This document shows, piece by piece, positions 14,389 through 21,377 of a stretch of 26,217 nucleotides of DNA. A model generated the notes under the pieces. It was not told the DNA's origin. It did not search any database and saw only the letters and a program-made list of their open reading frames with translations. The position numbers and the translations under genes are program-made. Each line of letters begins with the position of its first letter. Positions within the stretch are counted from its first letter, which is position 1. Source of the stretch: DASWKG01 sp036396755 (GTDB taxonomy: Bacteria; Actinomycetota; UBA4738; CALAEC01); contig DASWKG010000115.1 in NCBI GenBank assembly GCA_036396755.1, positions 1 to 26,217 of the forward strand, read 5' to 3'.

Positions 14389-15737
14389 GCCGTCAGCAGC
14401 TCGGTGAGCCGCCCCGCCTGCTCGCGGATCTCGGGCACCGCCGTGGTCTCCCACAGGGAGCCGAGCCGGGGCGGCCCGATCGCCAGCAGCAGCTCGCTCG
14501 CGACGCCCCATGCGTCCACCAGGGCGCCCTCAGGCGTGCAGTCGAACCCAAGGCCCAGCGGGTCCCTCCTCGCCAGCCCCCGTCGCAGGAGCGAGACGAC
14601 GAGCGGCTCGCTCGAACGCTCCGGGTCGGGGTCGGGGCCGGTGCAGTTGACGATCCACGAAGCGGGGAGGCGCACGACCCCGCCGGAGCGGGCCTCCGCG
14701 ATCACCTCGAACCCGTTCGAGCCTTCGCGGACCTCGCCCACGCGCGCCGCGAGAACCTCGAGGCGGCCCTCCTCGATCAGCGCCTCGATCGTGGCGCCGA
14801 CCTCGGGGGCCATCCGATGGCGGTGCACGCCCCAGTGCCGGGACAGGATCGCGAGGAACCGGCGCCGCTCGGCCGGCGGGAGCTCGAGCCACAGCTCCTG
14901 CGCCCACGGCCGGACCGCGTTCATGACGTCCCGCCAGTCCCCGCCCTCGGCCTCGGCCGCGCGGACCTCCGTGCGCACCCACCGCAGGAGCCGGGCGATC
15001 GACGGCGGGCGAGGTGGCGCCGGCAGCGCTCGGAGCGGCAGCCGATGGTCGGCCGGGGGGCGGTGCACCTGCGGCAGGAGGCCGTGGCGCGAGACCGCCC
15101 GGATCGGCCCGCGGTGGCCACGCGAGGCCAGGGACAGGACCACGTCGACGGCGGTGAGCCCGGTGCCCACCAGGAGCACCGGGTCGTCCGCACCGACGCC
15201 GTCGAGGGCGCGGGGGTCCCACGGGTTCGCGACGTGCCGGGGCCCGGCGGGGACGAACCGCAGCGGGGCCGGCGGCGCGTTGCCGGGCGCGAGCGCCAGC
15301 CGGCGGGCCCACACCGGCTCGGCGCCGGCAACCTCGACCTCGACCCCCTCGGGAACGACGCGGACCGACCGCGCGTCCCCGCGGACACGAAGGAGCGGGC
15401 GCTCGGAGCCACGCTCCGCCTCGTCGAGCGACGCTCGCAGGTACCGACCGTAGGTGGCCCGCGGCACGAAGGCCCCCGGCTCGACCGGCTCTCCCTCGGA
15501 CGAGAGCCAGTCGAGGAAGTGGTCGGGGGCGTCGCACCGCGCGCTCATGCCACCGGCCGGCACGTTCAGCAGGTGGCGCGGGTCCTCGGTCGAGTAGGCG
15601 ACCCCGAGGCCGAGCGCCTCGGCACGCTCGACGACGACGACCGGGCCGCCGGCGCCCGAGCGCAGGAGGTGGCCCGCAAGGAGCGTGCCGCTCGCTCCCC
15701 CGCCGACGATGGCGACGTCGGCGGGGGCAGCGTCCAT
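14325..15737 (-). CDS. FAD/NAD(P)-binding protein, YdhS-like (COG4529-type)
   Basis: 470-aa flavoprotein. VAIVGGGASGTLLAGHLLRSG is the N-terminal FAD-binding motif; GLGVAYSTEDPRHLLNVPAGGMSA is the characteristic stretch of the FAD-NAD(P)-binding family typified by E. coli YdhS (no firm function). VLLVGTGLTAVDVVLSLASRGHRG is a second dinucleotide site, as in flavin monooxygenase-like enzymes. WIVNCTGPDPDPE resembles the late FAD-contact region. The ATG 15737 is 20 nt after the ABC permease stop, so it may be the last gene of that operon, but I see no Shine-Dalgarno. Its C-terminal tail (TTRTSSPGLRQGTSAMR) is encoded in the 64-bp overlap with the opposite gene and may be non-essential. Confidence 0.85.
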   Translation of the reverse strand: MDAAPADVAIVGGGASGTLLAGHLLRSGAGGPVVVVERAEALGLGVAYSTEDPRHLLNVPAGGMSARCDAPDHFLDWLSSEGEPVEPGAFVPRATYGRYLRASLDEAERGSERPLLRVRGDARSVRVVPEGVEVEVAGAEPVWARRLALAPGNAPPAPLRFVPAGPRHVANPWDPRALDGVGADDPVLLVGTGLTAVDVVLSLASRGHRGPIRAVSRHGLLPQVHRPPADHRLPLRALPAPPRPPSIARLLRWVRTEVRAAEAEGGDWRDVMNAVRPWAQELWLELPPAERRRFLAILSRHWGVHRHRMAPEVGATIEALIEEGRLEVLAARVGEVREGSNGFEVIAEARSGGVVRLPASWIVNCTGPDPDPERSSEPLVVSLLRRGLARRDPLGLGFDCTPEGALVDAWGVASELLLAIGPPRLGSLWETTAVPEIREQAGRLTELLTAQAGTTRTSSPGLRQGTSAMR

Positions 15738-15757
15738 CGCGAGAGGCCCGGCGACCG

Positions 15758-16561
15758 CTACCGGGCTGCCGTCTTCTTGTACTGCCGCACCGACAGCGGG
15801 ACGAAGATCGCGAGGATGATCCCGACCCAGATCAGCGTGTACAGGATGGGGTTGGCGAGCGACCAGACCGTCGGTTCCGGCAACCCTCCCGTGTTCCCGA
15901 ACGCCTCGCGCACCGCCTGCGCCACGGCGGAGACGGGGTTCCACTCGGCGAAGACGCGAAGGACGCCGGGAAGCGACTCGGATCGGACGAACGTGTTCGC
16001 GATGAACGTCATCGGGAAGATGAACATGAACGACGCGTTCTGGACGACCTCGACGCTCGACACCTTCAGGCCGACGTACGCCATGATCCACGAGACGGTG
16101 TAGGCGAACAGCAGCAGGATCAGGAAGCCACCGATCGCCTCGACCACCCCGGTCCGGATGCGCCAGCCCACGATGAGCCCGGCGATCGTCATCACGAAGA
16201 TCGAGATCGAGTTGTAGAGGATGTCGCTCCCCGTGCGGCCGACCAGAACCGCGGAGCGCGCCATCGGCAGCGAGCGGAAGCGGTCGATGATGCCCTTGGT
16301 CATGTCGTCGGCGAGGCCGGCACCGGTGAAGGTCGAGCCGAAGATCACCGTCTGGACGAAGACCCCGGCGATCAGGAACTCACGGTAGCTCACGCCCCCG
16401 CCGATCTCGATCGAGCCGCCGAACACGTAGGCGAACAGCAGCACGAACATGATCGGCGACATCGTGGTCCAGATGAGGACCTCGGGGACGCGCTTGATCT
16501 TGATGAGGTTCCGCTTGGCGACGACCGCGCCGTCGGCGAAGGCGAGCGCGAGCTGTCTCAT
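15758..16561 (-). CDS. ABC-2 type transporter permease (DrrB-like)
   Basis: 267-aa integral membrane protein with about six hydrophobic segments, for example VLIWTTMSPIMFVLLFAYVFGG, FLIAGVFVQTVIFGSTFTGAG and ISIFVMTIAGLIVGW. DMTKGIIDRFRSLPMARSAVLVGR is the conserved cytosolic loop of the DrrB/ABC-2 exporter family. It should form a dimeric export channel with the ATPase encoded just upstream; the ATG overlaps that gene's stop as ATGA. The substrate is unknown; drug or lipid export is usual in the family. The gene is followed closely by the FAD protein. Confidence 0.93.
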   Translation of the reverse strand: MRQLALAFADGAVVAKRNLIKIKRVPEVLIWTTMSPIMFVLLFAYVFGGSIEIGGGVSYREFLIAGVFVQTVIFGSTFTGAGLADDMTKGIIDRFRSLPMARSAVLVGRTGSDILYNSISIFVMTIAGLIVGWRIRTGVVEAIGGFLILLLFAYTVSWIMAYVGLKVSSVEVVQNASFMFIFPMTFIANTFVRSESLPGVLRVFAEWNPVSAVAQAVREAFGNTGGLPEPTVWSLANPILYTLIWVGIILAIFVPLSVRQYKKTAAR

Positions 16562-17562
16562 CGGACGGCCTCCTTCTCACGGACGGAGTCGCCGTCGGAC
16601 CCCTCCTCGGTCTCCTCGACCTCCTCGGCCACGTGGCCGGTGAGCGACAGGAATACGTCGTCGAGCGTCGGCCGCCGCAGGCCCACGTCGTCGACCGCCA
16701 CGCTCTTGTCGCCGAGTCGCTGCAGCACCTGGCGGAGGACGTCGGCGCCACCGGTGACGGCCGCGGTCAGCCTCCGGGTCTGCTCGTCGATCTGCACGTC
16801 CCCGACCGAGAGGTCGCCGAGGATCGAGTGCGCCGCGGGGATGTCGGCGGCGCTGTCGAGCACGATCTCGATGCGCTCGCCGCCGACCTGGGTCTTCAGC
16901 TGGTCGGCCGTGCCGTGCGCGATCTTCTTCCCGCGGTCGATCACCACGATGTCGTCGCAGAGCCGGTCCGCCTCCTCCATGTACTGGGTCGTGAGGAGCA
17001 CCGTGGACCCGCCCCGGGCGAGGTCCTGGATCGTGACCCACATCTGCGCGCGGCTCCTCGGGTCGAGGCCGGTCGTGGGCTCATCGAGGAACAGGATGTC
17101 GGGCTCGGCGACCAGGGCCGCGGCGAGGTCGAGCCGGCGCCGCATGCCGCCGGAGTAGGTCTTCGCCGGACGATCGGCCGCCTCGTCGAGGTCGAACCGG
17201 TCGAGGAGCTCACGGGCGCGGGCCCGCGACCTCGCCTTGCCCAGGTGGTAGAGGCGCCCCACCATGTCGAGGTTCTCGTAGCCGGTCAGCTGCTCGTCGA
17301 CGGCCGCGTTCTGGCCCGAGAGGCCGATGCGCTCCCGCACCTTGCCGGGCTCGGTCCGTACGTCGAGCCCGGCGACCTCGGCCGTCCCGCCGTCGGGCTC
17401 GAGGAGCGTGGTGAGGATCCGGATCGTGGTCGTCTTCCCGGCGCCGTTGGGCCCGAGCAGCCCGAAGACCGTGCCCCTGGGAACCGTCAGGTCGAGCCCG
17501 TCGAGCGCCACCACGTCGCCGTAGCGCTTCACGAGCCCCGACGTTCTGATCATGTCGGTCAA
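16558..17562 (-). CDS. ABC transporter ATP-binding protein (DrrA-like, daunorubicin-resistance family)
   Basis: 334-aa ATPase. Walker A GPNGAGKTT lies at about 37-45, the signature is YSGGMRRRLDLA, Walker B ILFLDEPTTGLDP, and the switch His is replaced by Gln in LLTTQYMEEAD, as is normal in DrrA proteins. The C-terminal extension with ADVLRQVLQRLGDKSVAVDDVGLRRPTLDDVFLSLTGH is the DrrA-specific regulatory region. The TTG at 17562 is preferred because a GGAG-rich stretch lies just upstream; ATG 17553, three codons later, is possible, and the frame is open to an ATG at 17604 that lies upstream of the likely transcription start. Stop and permease start overlap (ATGA). Confidence 0.94.
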   Translation of the reverse strand: MTDMIRTSGLVKRYGDVVALDGLDLTVPRGTVFGLLGPNGAGKTTTIRILTTLLEPDGGTAEVAGLDVRTEPGKVRERIGLSGQNAAVDEQLTGYENLDMVGRLYHLGKARSRARARELLDRFDLDEAADRPAKTYSGGMRRRLDLAAALVAEPDILFLDEPTTGLDPRSRAQMWVTIQDLARGGSTVLLTTQYMEEADRLCDDIVVIDRGKKIAHGTADQLKTQVGGERIEIVLDSAADIPAAHSILGDLSVGDVQIDEQTRRLTAAVTGGADVLRQVLQRLGDKSVAVDDVGLRRPTLDDVFLSLTGHVAEEVEETEEGSDGDSVREKEAVR

Positions 17563-17590
17563 TGCACTCCCCCCTCCATCTGCGATCACG

Positions 17591-17619
17591 AGGATAGACA
17601 ACACGCGAGCAAGCGTCAG
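17591..17619 (-). promoter_or_regulatory. Candidate promoter of the DrrAB-type exporter operon
   Basis: On the minus strand CTGACG (17619-17614) and TATCCT (17596-17591) are separated by exactly 17 nt and lie 28 nt before the TTG start. This is a reasonable housekeeping-type promoter; no operator-like symmetry was seen. Confidence 0.45.
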
Positions 17620-17642
17620 GCTTCCCTGATGGCCCGCGGCCT

Positions 17643-18101
17643 TCAGGCAGCGTTCGTCACGAACCGAACCATCCGGTCGAGGGTCTGGTTCCAGCCGTCG
17701 TCCATGCCTTCGAGCGCCTCGGCAGCTTCGGGGGTCGCCTTGATGACCCGGGCGTGGACCGTGACCTTCGTCTTGCCGCCCTCATCCTCGAACGTGATCG
17801 TGTTGACGTCCTCGACGAGAACGTTCCCGTCGCCGTCGAGGAGCCTCGTGGTGACCACCAGGCGCTCGGGCTCCACCACCTCCAGGAACTCGCCGGTGTT
17901 CGGGTACACGACGCCGTCGGGTCCCTGCATGTCGACGCGGAGCGCGCCGCCGGGTCGAGGGTCGAGCTCGACGACGGGCGCCGTGAAGCCGTCGGGGCCC
18001 CACCACTTGGCGACCTGCTCGGGCTCGGTCCACGCCTTGAAGACCAGCTCACGGGGGGCGTCGATGATGCGGGTCAGGGTCAGCTCCCTCTGCGCGCTCA
18101 C
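17643..18101 (-). CDS. AHSA1/SRPBCC-domain protein, second of pair
   Basis: 152-aa START-like (SRPBCC) cavity protein. LTRIIDAPRELVFKAWTEPEQVAKWWGPDGFT is the standard N-terminal motif of the activator-of-Hsp90-ATPase-1-like family, followed by DPRPGGALRVDMQGPDG and GWNQTLDRMVRFV at the end. Such proteins bind small hydrophobic ligands and are often encoded beside an ArsR-type regulator; the ligand is unknown. The GTG start (18101) overlaps the stop of the first SRPBCC gene as GTGA. This is the third gene of the ArsR operon. Confidence 0.93.
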   Translation of the reverse strand: MSAQRELTLTRIIDAPRELVFKAWTEPEQVAKWWGPDGFTAPVVELDPRPGGALRVDMQGPDGVVYPNTGEFLEVVEPERLVVTTRLLDGDGNVLVEDVNTITFEDEGGKTKVTVHARVIKATPEAAEALEGMDDGWNQTLDRMVRFVTNAA

Positions 18102-18583
18102 GACAGCTCCTCCAACAGCTCGGCGAGGCGGTCGAACGTCTCGCGCATGCCGGACTCCATGCCCGAGGCGAGGTGACCGTCACGGTGCTCGATCGACTGG
18201 TAGAGCAGGTGGCTCGTCATCTTCGTCTTCCCGTCGACCTCCTCGAGCGTCATCGTGACGACGTACTCGGTGCCGGGCATCGGCTCGAACTCCTCGGTGG
18301 AGACGATGCGAGCCGGCGGATCGATCTCACGGTACTCGCCCGAGAACCCGAACTCCTGGCCGCTCTCGTCGCGCAGGACGTAGCGCCACCTTCCTCCCGG
18401 ACGAAGGTCGATGTCACACACGACGAGGGTGGTGCTCCTGAGGCCCCACCACCGCTTCACGTGCTCGGGCCTGGTCATGGCCTCGAAGACCAGATCTCGC
18501 GGCGCATCGAAGATCCGCGTGATCACGGTCTCCCGGTCCGACAGCGTCGTCAGCGTCGCGGTGTCATCACTCGTTTCGGCCAT
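18098..18583 (-). CDS. AHSA1/SRPBCC-domain protein, first of pair
   Basis: 161 aa. VITRIFDAPRDLVFEAMTRPEHVKRWWG and DLRPGGRWRYVLRDESGQEF are the AHSA1 hallmarks; ESGMRETFDRLAELLEEL is the C-terminal helix closing the ligand cavity. It is a paralogue of the next gene, sharing the (R/T)IxDAPRxLVF...WWG pattern, so a local duplication or a two-subunit function is likely. The ATG at 18583 lies inside the 3' end of the ArsR gene (17-bp overlap), showing tight operon packing. Binding-pocket ligand not deducible. Confidence 0.93.
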   Translation of the reverse strand: MAETSDDTATLTTLSDRETVITRIFDAPRDLVFEAMTRPEHVKRWWGLRSTTLVVCDIDLRPGGRWRYVLRDESGQEFGFSGEYREIDPPARIVSTEEFEPMPGTEYVVTMTLEEVDGKTKMTSHLLYQSIEHRDGHLASGMESGMRETFDRLAELLEELS

Positions 18584-18923
18584 CGTGCTCCCCCTTCCCC
18601 TGCAGCTCCTGCAGATAGTCGTCCAGTCGGTCGAGCCGCTCCTCCCAGAAGCGGCGGTAGCCCTCCAGCCAGTCGGCGACCTCCTTCAACGGGCCGGCGT
18701 CGAGCCGAGCCGGCCGCCACTGCGCCTCGCGCCCCCGGGCGATCAGGCCGGCGCGCTCCAGCACCTTGAGGTGCTTCGAGACCGCCGGGAGGGTCATCGC
18801 GAAGGGCTCGGCCAGCTCGGTGACGTTCGCCTCCCCGGCGGTGAGCCGTGCCAAGATCGCCCGCCGCGTGGGGTCGGCGAGGGCCGCGAAGGTGCTGCTC
18901 AGGCGCTCTGCCGTGCTCTGCAT
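18567..18923 (-). CDS. ArsR-family winged-helix transcriptional regulator
   Basis: 118-aa repressor-type HTH. FAALADPTRRAILARLTAGEANVTELAEPFAMTLPAVSKHLKVLERAGLIARGREAQWRPARL is a textbook ArsR DNA-binding region. No metal-binding Cys motif (ELCVC) is present, so it belongs to the non-metal branch that pairs with SRPBCC proteins. The C-terminal WLEGYRRFWEERLDRLDDYLQELQ is the usual dimer/effector helix of that branch. The ATG 18923 has GGAGGG 4 nt upstream. A promoter and a partly symmetric AT-rich site just upstream suggest self-repression of the three-gene operon. Confidence 0.95.
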   Translation of the reverse strand: MQSTAERLSSTFAALADPTRRAILARLTAGEANVTELAEPFAMTLPAVSKHLKVLERAGLIARGREAQWRPARLDAGPLKEVADWLEGYRRFWEERLDRLDDYLQELQGKGEHDGRNE

Positions 18924-18931
18924 TGAACCCT

Positions 18932-18948
18932 CCAGTTAAATAACCTGG
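18932..18948. promoter_or_regulatory. Probable ArsR operator
   Basis: CCAGTTAAATAACCTGG is a 17-bp imperfect palindrome (CCAG/CTGG ends, GTTA/TAAC inner arms), strikingly AT-rich for this genome. It lies directly downstream of the operon's -10 and covers the expected transcription start, a position where a bound repressor would block initiation. Confidence 0.6.
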
Positions 18949-18952
18949 AAGG

Positions 18953-18981
18953 AAACTACGACGCCGGATCGCCCGTGTCAA
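18953..18981 (-). promoter_or_regulatory. Promoter of the arsR-SRPBCC-SRPBCC operon
   Basis: On the minus strand a perfect TTGACA -35 (18981-18976) is separated by 17 nt from TAGTTT (18958-18953). The -10 is poor but the geometry is ideal, and the operator-like palindrome follows it. Confidence 0.6.
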
Positions 18982-19093
18982 GTCCCCGGTCGAACGCCGT
19001 CGGCCGCGCAAAGGCCCCCCCGGTCACACCCATGGGTTAGAATTTCCTTCTCAATCGTCGCATTTCAGGCAAAGCAACCAACGACGGGGGCGC
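18982..19093 (+). promoter_or_regulatory. Upstream region of the M15-type peptidase gene
   Basis: The part from 19036 to 19080 is noticeably richer in A/T than its surroundings, as promoters are in GC-rich genomes. TAGAAT (19038-19043) is a plausible -10 but has no good -35. A perfect 10-bp palindrome ACCCATGGGT (19028-19037) abuts it and might be a regulator site. About 50 nt of leader would remain; no known RNA element was recognised. Confidence 0.35.
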
Positions 19094-19924
19094 GTGATCG
19101 GACGAGACCGGCGAGGGGGGCAGCTCTCGACGGCGGCGGTGGCCGCGGCGGTGGGGCTCGGCCTGGCGGGCGTCATGCCCCCGGCGAACGCGTACGAGTT
19201 CGAACGACCACTCCAGCGTGGATCGACGGGCCGCGACGTGCGGGCGCTGGAGCTCCGGGTTGCGGGGTGGTACCCGGCCGCCGTGCAGCGGACGCTGAGG
19301 GTGGACCGCCGCTTCGGCGGCAGGACCGAGCGGGCCCTCGAGGCGTTCCAACGCCACTACGGGCTCGCGGTGGACGGCATCGCGGGCCCCCAGACCTTCC
19401 GCAAGCTCGACTCGCTCGAGGACCCGGACGGCTCGACGCGCAACTTCGACTGGACCGAGCTCGACCAGAAGCGGTCCGAGACATGCGGGAGCCGGGCCAA
19501 CTCATTCGCGGGAAGCTTCCGGGGGGGAGCCGTCGGAAGCGCCCGGGTACGAAGCAACGTGCGGAGTTGGATGTGGCGGCTCGAGGCGATCCGAGCGAAG
19601 GCCGGCGACCGGCCGGTGACCGTCCTGTCGGCCTTCCGGAGCCAGCCGTACAACCGGTGCATCGGCGGAGCGACGCTCTCGCAGCACCTGTACGGCCTCG
19701 CGGTCGACATCGACATCGCGGGGATCCCTCCTCGCCGGGAGCGGCAGATCGCGAGGAGATCGCAGGTCCACGGCATCGCCTGCTACGCGGAGACGGCGCA
19801 CAACCACCTGGATCTGCGGATCGACAACACCTCCCTGCCCGACTACCGCCACTGGTGGTGGCCCGAGCGGGACCGCCGGGGCCGCGACCGGGCGAGCGAC
19901 GGCCGCCCGTGCCACGGCGAGTGA
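19094..19924 (+). CDS. Secreted peptidoglycan-binding and M15-type D,D-peptidase-like protein
   Basis: 276-aa cell-wall protein. The signal peptide (LSTAAVAAAVGLGLAGVMPPANA, cleavage before YEFERP) is followed by a PG_binding_1 repeat (about 38-98: LQRGSTGRDVRALEL, RRFGGRTERALEAFQRHYGL, DGIAGPQTFRKL). The C-terminal domain has VLSAFRSQPYN, SQHLYGLAVDIDI and AHNHLDLRI, giving the His, Asp and His zinc ligands of M15/VanY-like peptidases. It should trim peptide stems or act on crosslinks in the wall. The GTG 19094 is the first start in the frame and gives a complete signal peptide; its Shine-Dalgarno is weak (GGGGG close to the start). It stands alone between the ArsR operon and a toxin-antitoxin pair. 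Confidence 0.9.
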   Translation: MIGRDRRGGQLSTAAVAAAVGLGLAGVMPPANAYEFERPLQRGSTGRDVRALELRVAGWYPAAVQRTLRVDRRFGGRTERALEAFQRHYGLAVDGIAGPQTFRKLDSLEDPDGSTRNFDWTELDQKRSETCGSRANSFAGSFRGGAVGSARVRSNVRSWMWRLEAIRAKAGDRPVTVLSAFRSQPYNRCIGGATLSQHLYGLAVDIDIAGIPPRRERQIARRSQVHGIACYAETAHNHLDLRIDNTSLPDYRHWWWPERDRRGRDRASDGRPCHGE

Positions 19925-19954
19925 GGCCCGTAGACGGCGGATCGATCCGACGGT

Positions 19955-20335
19955 TCACACGAGCACGAGGTCGACACCCGGCATGAGCGCGAAGTCCCGG
20001 TCCTGTGAGTAGAGAGACAGGCCGTGAGCCACAGCGGTGGCGGCGATGATCGCGTCGACGACCCTTGGATGCCGTCGCTTTCGCCTGGCGTCGGCCACGA
20101 TCTCGGCGAAGGTGCGGGCTACGGCGTCATCCACCGGGATGGGATCGAAGGCACGTTCCACCCGGGCGAGGGTGCGCAGCCGTTGCGCTCGGATCTTCGG
20201 ACCTGCCGCGAGGAGAACCCCGACATGGAGCTCCGCGAGCGTCATCACCGAGATCGCAGCTTCGTCCGGGAGGGTCGCGACCTCCCGTTCCTGCTCCTGG
20301 CCGATGAAGACGGAGGTGTCGAGCAGCCCTCTCAA
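19955..20335 (-). CDS. PIN-domain toxin (VapC-like) of the first Phd/PIN pair
   Basis: 126 aa. LLDTSVFIG (first Asp), LAELHVGVLLA (Glu), RVVDAIIAATAVAHGLSLYSQDRDF (third and fourth acids) give a complete PIN active site, so an active RNase is expected. The TTG start (20335) overlaps the antitoxin stop as TTGA, the same arrangement as in the AbrB/PIN pair at 9496-9499. It ends 30 bases from the M15-type gene; a 12-bp palindrome CGGATCGATCCG (19938-19949) sits in that gap without a T-tract. Confidence 0.93.
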   Translation of the reverse strand: MRGLLDTSVFIGQEQEREVATLPDEAAISVMTLAELHVGVLLAAGPKIRAQRLRTLARVERAFDPIPVDDAVARTFAEIVADARRKRRHPRVVDAIIAATAVAHGLSLYSQDRDFALMPGVDLVLV

Positions 20336-20589
20336 AGCTCGTCCACGGTGCCGCCGAGCGCGCCCCGAACGTCCTCCCGGAAACCGCGGTCGAGGGGATC
20401 CTCGCGAACGATCGCGCCGAACTCGGAGCGACCCACGAATCGCCGGGCCTGGGAGAGAGGGATCAACTCTGCCACCGGTTTGCCCCTGACCGTGATGCGC
20501 AGGCGCTCTCCTCCGGCCACGCGCTTGAGGACCTTCGACACATCGTTCCGCAGCTCCCTCTGCGGGACCTCAGCGCCCGGCTCGTTCAT
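20332..20589 (-). CDS. Phd/YefM-type antitoxin, first pair
   Basis: 85 aa. VPQRELRNDVSKVLKRVAGGERLRITVRGKPVAELIPL is the Phd/YefM DNA-binding fold; the C-terminal DRGFREDVRGALGGTVDEL is the toxin-neutralising tail. The ATG 20589 is preceded by TACGAT ending 6 nt upstream, consistent with a leaderless mRNA. It differs considerably from the second Phd protein at 21041-21298, so the two pairs are probably not cross-acting. Confidence 0.92.
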   Translation of the reverse strand: MNEPGAEVPQRELRNDVSKVLKRVAGGERLRITVRGKPVAELIPLSQARRFVGRSEFGAIVREDPLDRGFREDVRGALGGTVDEL

Positions 20590-20595
20590 GCTCCA

Positions 20596-20601
20596 ATCGT
20601 A
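20596..20601 (-). promoter_or_regulatory. Candidate -10 of the first Phd/PIN operon
   Basis: TACGAT (20601-20596, minus strand) is followed by 6 nt and the ATG, the spacing seen for the other leaderless-looking genes here. A GGAG directly before the ATG is too close to act as a Shine-Dalgarno. No palindrome comparable to those of the other two toxin-antitoxin operons was found. Confidence 0.45.
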
Positions 20602-20625
20602 GCAGACCGTCGCATCTGGCTGGCC

Positions 20626-21048
20626 TCAGCCGGAGACCTGCACGGCGACGACCTCGATGATGCCGCTGATCTCCGGCACATCGTCGGGATCGCGCGTGTA
20701 GAGGGGCAGGCCGGCGGCGAGAGCCGTCGCCGCGATGAGAAGATCGAGAGCCCGACGTCCGCGGGCCTTTCGGCCGGCCGCCGCGACCGCCGCGTAGACG
20801 CGACCGTACGCCCGGGCAACGGCCGCGTCGACGGGCAGGGGCTCAAACGTCGCCTCGGCGCGCTGGAGTCGGTCCTGTCGGCGCGCACGTTCGTCGGGAT
20901 CCTCTGTCGCGTGCGGGCCGGCGGCGAGCTCGGCCATCGTCACGGCCGACACCGCGACCTCGACCGGCAGCTGGTCGTGGCCGATCCGCTCCAGATCGAT
21001 GACGACAGACGTGTCAAGGAGCCCTCGGGCGTGACGTCGGTCAGCCAC
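20626..21048 (-). CDS. PIN-domain toxin (VapC-like) of the second Phd/PIN pair
   Basis: 140 aa. GLLDTSVVID, MAELAAGPHA, RRALDLLIAATALAAGLPLYTRDPDD show the four PIN acidic positions. The GTG start (21048) overlaps the antitoxin gene by 8 bp. It is related to the toxin at 19955-20335 over the core but has a different middle section, consistent with two independently acquired or long-diverged modules placed in tandem on the same strand. The 36-bp gap after it contains only the promoter of the next pair. Confidence 0.93.
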   Translation of the reverse strand: MADRRHARGLLDTSVVIDLERIGHDQLPVEVAVSAVTMAELAAGPHATEDPDERARRQDRLQRAEATFEPLPVDAAVARAYGRVYAAVAAAGRKARGRRALDLLIAATALAAGLPLYTRDPDDVPEISGIIEVVAVQVSG

Positions 21049-21298
21049 GCGGAGCTGCGTCTTGGTCGATCAGCGCGTCAACGTCCTTGCGGAAGCGCTC
21101 GAAGTCAACACCCGGAGCAGCGGCGAACGCCGCGATCGCGGCGTTCGCAGGTACGAACATCCGCTGCCGCAGCGGGATGAGCTCTCCGACCGGCACTCCA
21201 TTCCGCGTCACGATGAACGACTCTCCCTTGTCCAAGGCGCGCATGACCTCCCCGCTCTGGTTGCGCAGCTCCCGCTGGGTGATCTCTCGACTGGCCAC
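21041..21298 (-). CDS. Phd/YefM-type antitoxin, second pair
   Basis: 85 aa. REITQRELRNQSGEVMRALDKGESFIVTRNGVPVGELIPL is a canonical Phd/YefM N-terminal domain; FERFRKDVDALIDQDAAPRG is the toxin-binding tail. GTG 21298 gives the full domain, with TACAAT ending 6 nt upstream, so translation is probably leaderless. A perfect 16-bp palindrome overlapping the -10 is the likely self-operator. Confidence 0.93.
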   Translation of the reverse strand: MASREITQRELRNQSGEVMRALDKGESFIVTRNGVPVGELIPLRQRMFVPANAAIAAFAAAPGVDFERFRKDVDALIDQDAAPRG

Positions 21299-21304
21299 CT
21301 TGGC

Positions 21305-21323
21305 ATTGTAGCACGCGTGCTAC
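21305..21323 (-). promoter_or_regulatory. -10 element and perfect 16-bp palindromic operator of the second Phd/PIN operon
   Basis: TACAAT (21310-21305, minus strand) is the best -10 hexamer among the leaderless candidates. GTAGCACGCGTGCTAC (21308-21323) is a perfect 16-bp palindrome overlapping its upstream half. Phd-family antitoxins repress their own operons through short palindromes at this place, so this is a strong operator candidate. Confidence 0.65.
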
Positions 21324-21336
21324 GGCGGGAGCCACT

Positions 21337-21352
21337 CGCGCCCGCGGGCGCG
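21337..21352. repeat. Perfect 16-bp palindrome between tRNA-Ala and the second Phd/PIN operon
   Basis: CGCGCCCGCGGGCGCG is fully self-complementary. It lies 25 bp downstream of the tRNA 3' end and 13 bp upstream of the Phd operator. It could fold as a terminator hairpin for the tRNA transcript, although no T-tract follows, or be another protein site. Its pure G/C content makes a chance match more likely than for the neighbouring palindrome. Confidence 0.45.
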
Positions 21353-21377
21353 TAAGACTTGACCGGACCTGCTCTGC

